Assembly: GCF_029963765.1 (NCBI RefSeq)
Contig: NZ_JALBYU010000014.1
Coordinates: forward strand, 62,001 to 126,000
Direction: 5' to 3'
Source: Pseudomonas sp. UYIF39
GTDB lineage: Bacteria; Pseudomonadota; Gammaproteobacteria; Pseudomonadales; Pseudomonadaceae
Length of the DNA: 64,000 nucleotides
Position numbers and translations under genes: made by a program. The stretch's first letter is position 1. Every line of letters begins with the position of its first letter. The notes beneath the pieces are model-generated. The model searched no databases. It had not been told where the DNA came from and saw only the letters and a list, made by a program, of their open reading frames with translations. Shown one piece after another: positions 62,959 through 64,000 of the stretch.

Positions 62959-64000
62959 GTCACTAACCTGCGCTGGAAGAGTTCACGGAAGACCGGATAG
63001 ATATCCCCGGCCGAGACCAGTTGTTGCTGGGCAAAAGTCTCAGAGAAGGCTTCGGCGATGCGTTCGTACTCGAACCACAAGGCCTGATGTTCGCGCGGGG
63101 TGATCTCAACGTAAGTGTAGTACTGCACGAACGGCATGATCTGGTTGATCAGAATGTCGCGGCAGATCGGTGAGTCGTCGTTCCAGTTATCGCCGTCGGA
63201 GGCTTGAGCGGCATAGATATTCCACTCATTGCTCGGATAGCGTTCGGCCATGATCTCCTGCATCAGTTTCAAGGCGCTGGAAACGATGGTGCCGCCGGTT
63301 TCGCGAGAATAGAAAAACTCTTCTTCATCCACTTCCCTGGCACTCGTGTGGTGGCGGATGAACACGACGTCGATCTTGTCGTAGTTACGCTTGAGAAACA
63401 GGTACAGCAGGATAAAGAAACGCTTGGCGATGTCCTTGGTCGCTTGGGTCATGGAGCCGGACACGTCCATCAGGCAGAACATCACCGCCTTGGAGCTGGG
63501 GTTGGGTTGCTTGATGAGCAGGTTGTACTTGAGGTCGAAGGTATCGAGGAACGGTACGCGATGAATGCGAGCACTGAGTTTTTCGATTTCTGCTTCGACT
63601 TCCTGAATATCGCCGAAGTTGTCTGGCTCATCACGCTTGAGTCGCAGCAGTTCTTCCTTGGCTTCGCGTAATTTTGCCCGGCTGCTGCCAGACAGGGCGA
63701 TTCGCCGTGCATGGGCCGAGCGCAAGGTGCGGATAATGTTGATCCGCGACGGATTGCCCTCGTTACTGATCCCGGCACGAACGGTCTTGAAGGTGTCGGT
63801 GCCGGTCAGGTTGCGCTTGACCAGGTTCGGTAGCTCAAGGTCCTCGAACATGAATTCGAGGAATTCCTCCTGGGTGATCTGGAAGACGAATTCGTCCATC
63901 CCTTCGCCCGAATTGCCGGCCTTGCCGGGGCCTCTGCCACCGCCACCTCCGGGCGGGCGGGCAATGTGCTCGCCGCTGGTGAATTCCTTGTTGCCTGGGT
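62955..64000 (-). CDS. YeaH/YhbH-family (DUF444) protein, 5' end beyond window
   Basis: The frame continues to the right edge past the internal Met at 63899: residues PGNKEFTSGEHIARPP, a glycine-rich GGGGGRGPGKAGNSG and MDEFVFQITQEEFLEFMFED are in frame, so the true start is outside. The visible part is about 347 codons. It has FCLMDVSGSMTQATKDIAKRFF, a VWA-like MIDAS motif (DVSGS), and RETGGTIVSSAL. Acts with the PrkA-type kinase YeaG in known cases; that gene should lie just beyond the edge. Partial. Confidence 0.92.
   Translation of the reverse strand, partial: PGNKEFTSGEHIARPPGGGGGRGPGKAGNSGEGMDEFVFQITQEEFLEFMFEDLELPNLVKRNLTGTDTFKTVRAGISNEGNPSRINIIRTLRSAHARRIALSGSSRAKLREAKEELLRLKRDEPDNFGDIQEVEAEIEKLSARIHRVPFLDTFDLKYNLLIKQPNPSSKAVMFCLMDVSGSMTQATKDIAKRFFILLYLFLKRNYDKIDVVFIRHHTSAREVDEEEFFYSRETGGTIVSSALKLMQEIMAERYPSNEWNIYAAQASDGDNWNDDSPICRDILINQIMPFVQYYTYVEITPREHQALWFEYERIAEAFSETFAQQQLVSAGDIYPVFRELFQRRLVT

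Overview
The window is a chromosomal segment of a Pseudomonas, most likely the P. fluorescens group. The grounds are Pseudomonas-type gene content and order (bioBFHCD followed by acyl-CoA dehydrogenase genes; pqqFABCDE plus a peptidase; rpsU/dnaG/rpoD with an rmcA-like gene; tsaD-plsY-folB-folK-cca; spoVR-yeaH), fluorescens-type REP palindromes, a recognisable RsmY small RNA with its GacA box, and davBA lysine catabolism genes. Assignments rest on reading the sequence and remembered family features; no database search was run.

Layout. 0-11.9 kb: CNMP/CBS/DUF294 protein, a response regulator, malate synthase G, a GcvR-like ACT protein, RarD-type permease, SrkA-like kinase, a Tat-exported PhoX-type protein, a ModE regulator and ComF. 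12.0-16.6 kb: biotin genes bioB, then tightly overlapping bioF-H-C-D. 16.7-29.5 kb: a small flagellar-rod-like orphan and three paralogous acyl-CoA dehydrogenases. Between the first and second lies a 6.5-kb block (19.1-25.7 kb) with a secreted protein of unknown function, a 1.1-kb AT-rich divergent spacer, a MauG-like di-heme peroxidase and a membrane diguanylate cyclase; this is the most unusual part of the window. 29.5-32.5 kb: GacA box and RsmY sRNA, a LysR regulator, a class III aminotransferase, and a 52-residue Pmp3-type membrane peptide. 32.5-40.3 kb: the complete PQQ cluster on the minus strand, with a terminator-like hairpin after pqqA and a perfect 39-bp inverted repeat between pqqB and pqqC.

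40.4-48.8 kb: davB-davA with an Lrp-type regulator upstream, an orphan M41 (FtsH-protease-like) gene, a basic-amino-acid type ABC importer, a decayed IS5-type transposase next to a truncated SH3 gene, and tRNA-Ile2. 48.8-57.3 kb: an RmcA-like c-di-GMP enzyme, rpoD, dnaG, rpsU, with no yqeY-like gene between rpsU and dnaG. 57.4-64 kb: tsaD, plsY, folB-folK, cca, spoVR and the 5'-truncated yeaH.

How the parts work together: most of the window is core metabolism (glyoxylate shunt, biotin, fatty-acid oxidation, PQQ, folate) and information processing. Two signalling layers stand out: Gac/Rsm through RsmY, and c-di-GMP through two GGDEF proteins. PQQ synthesis and lysine breakdown are typical of soil and rhizosphere fluorescent pseudomonads.
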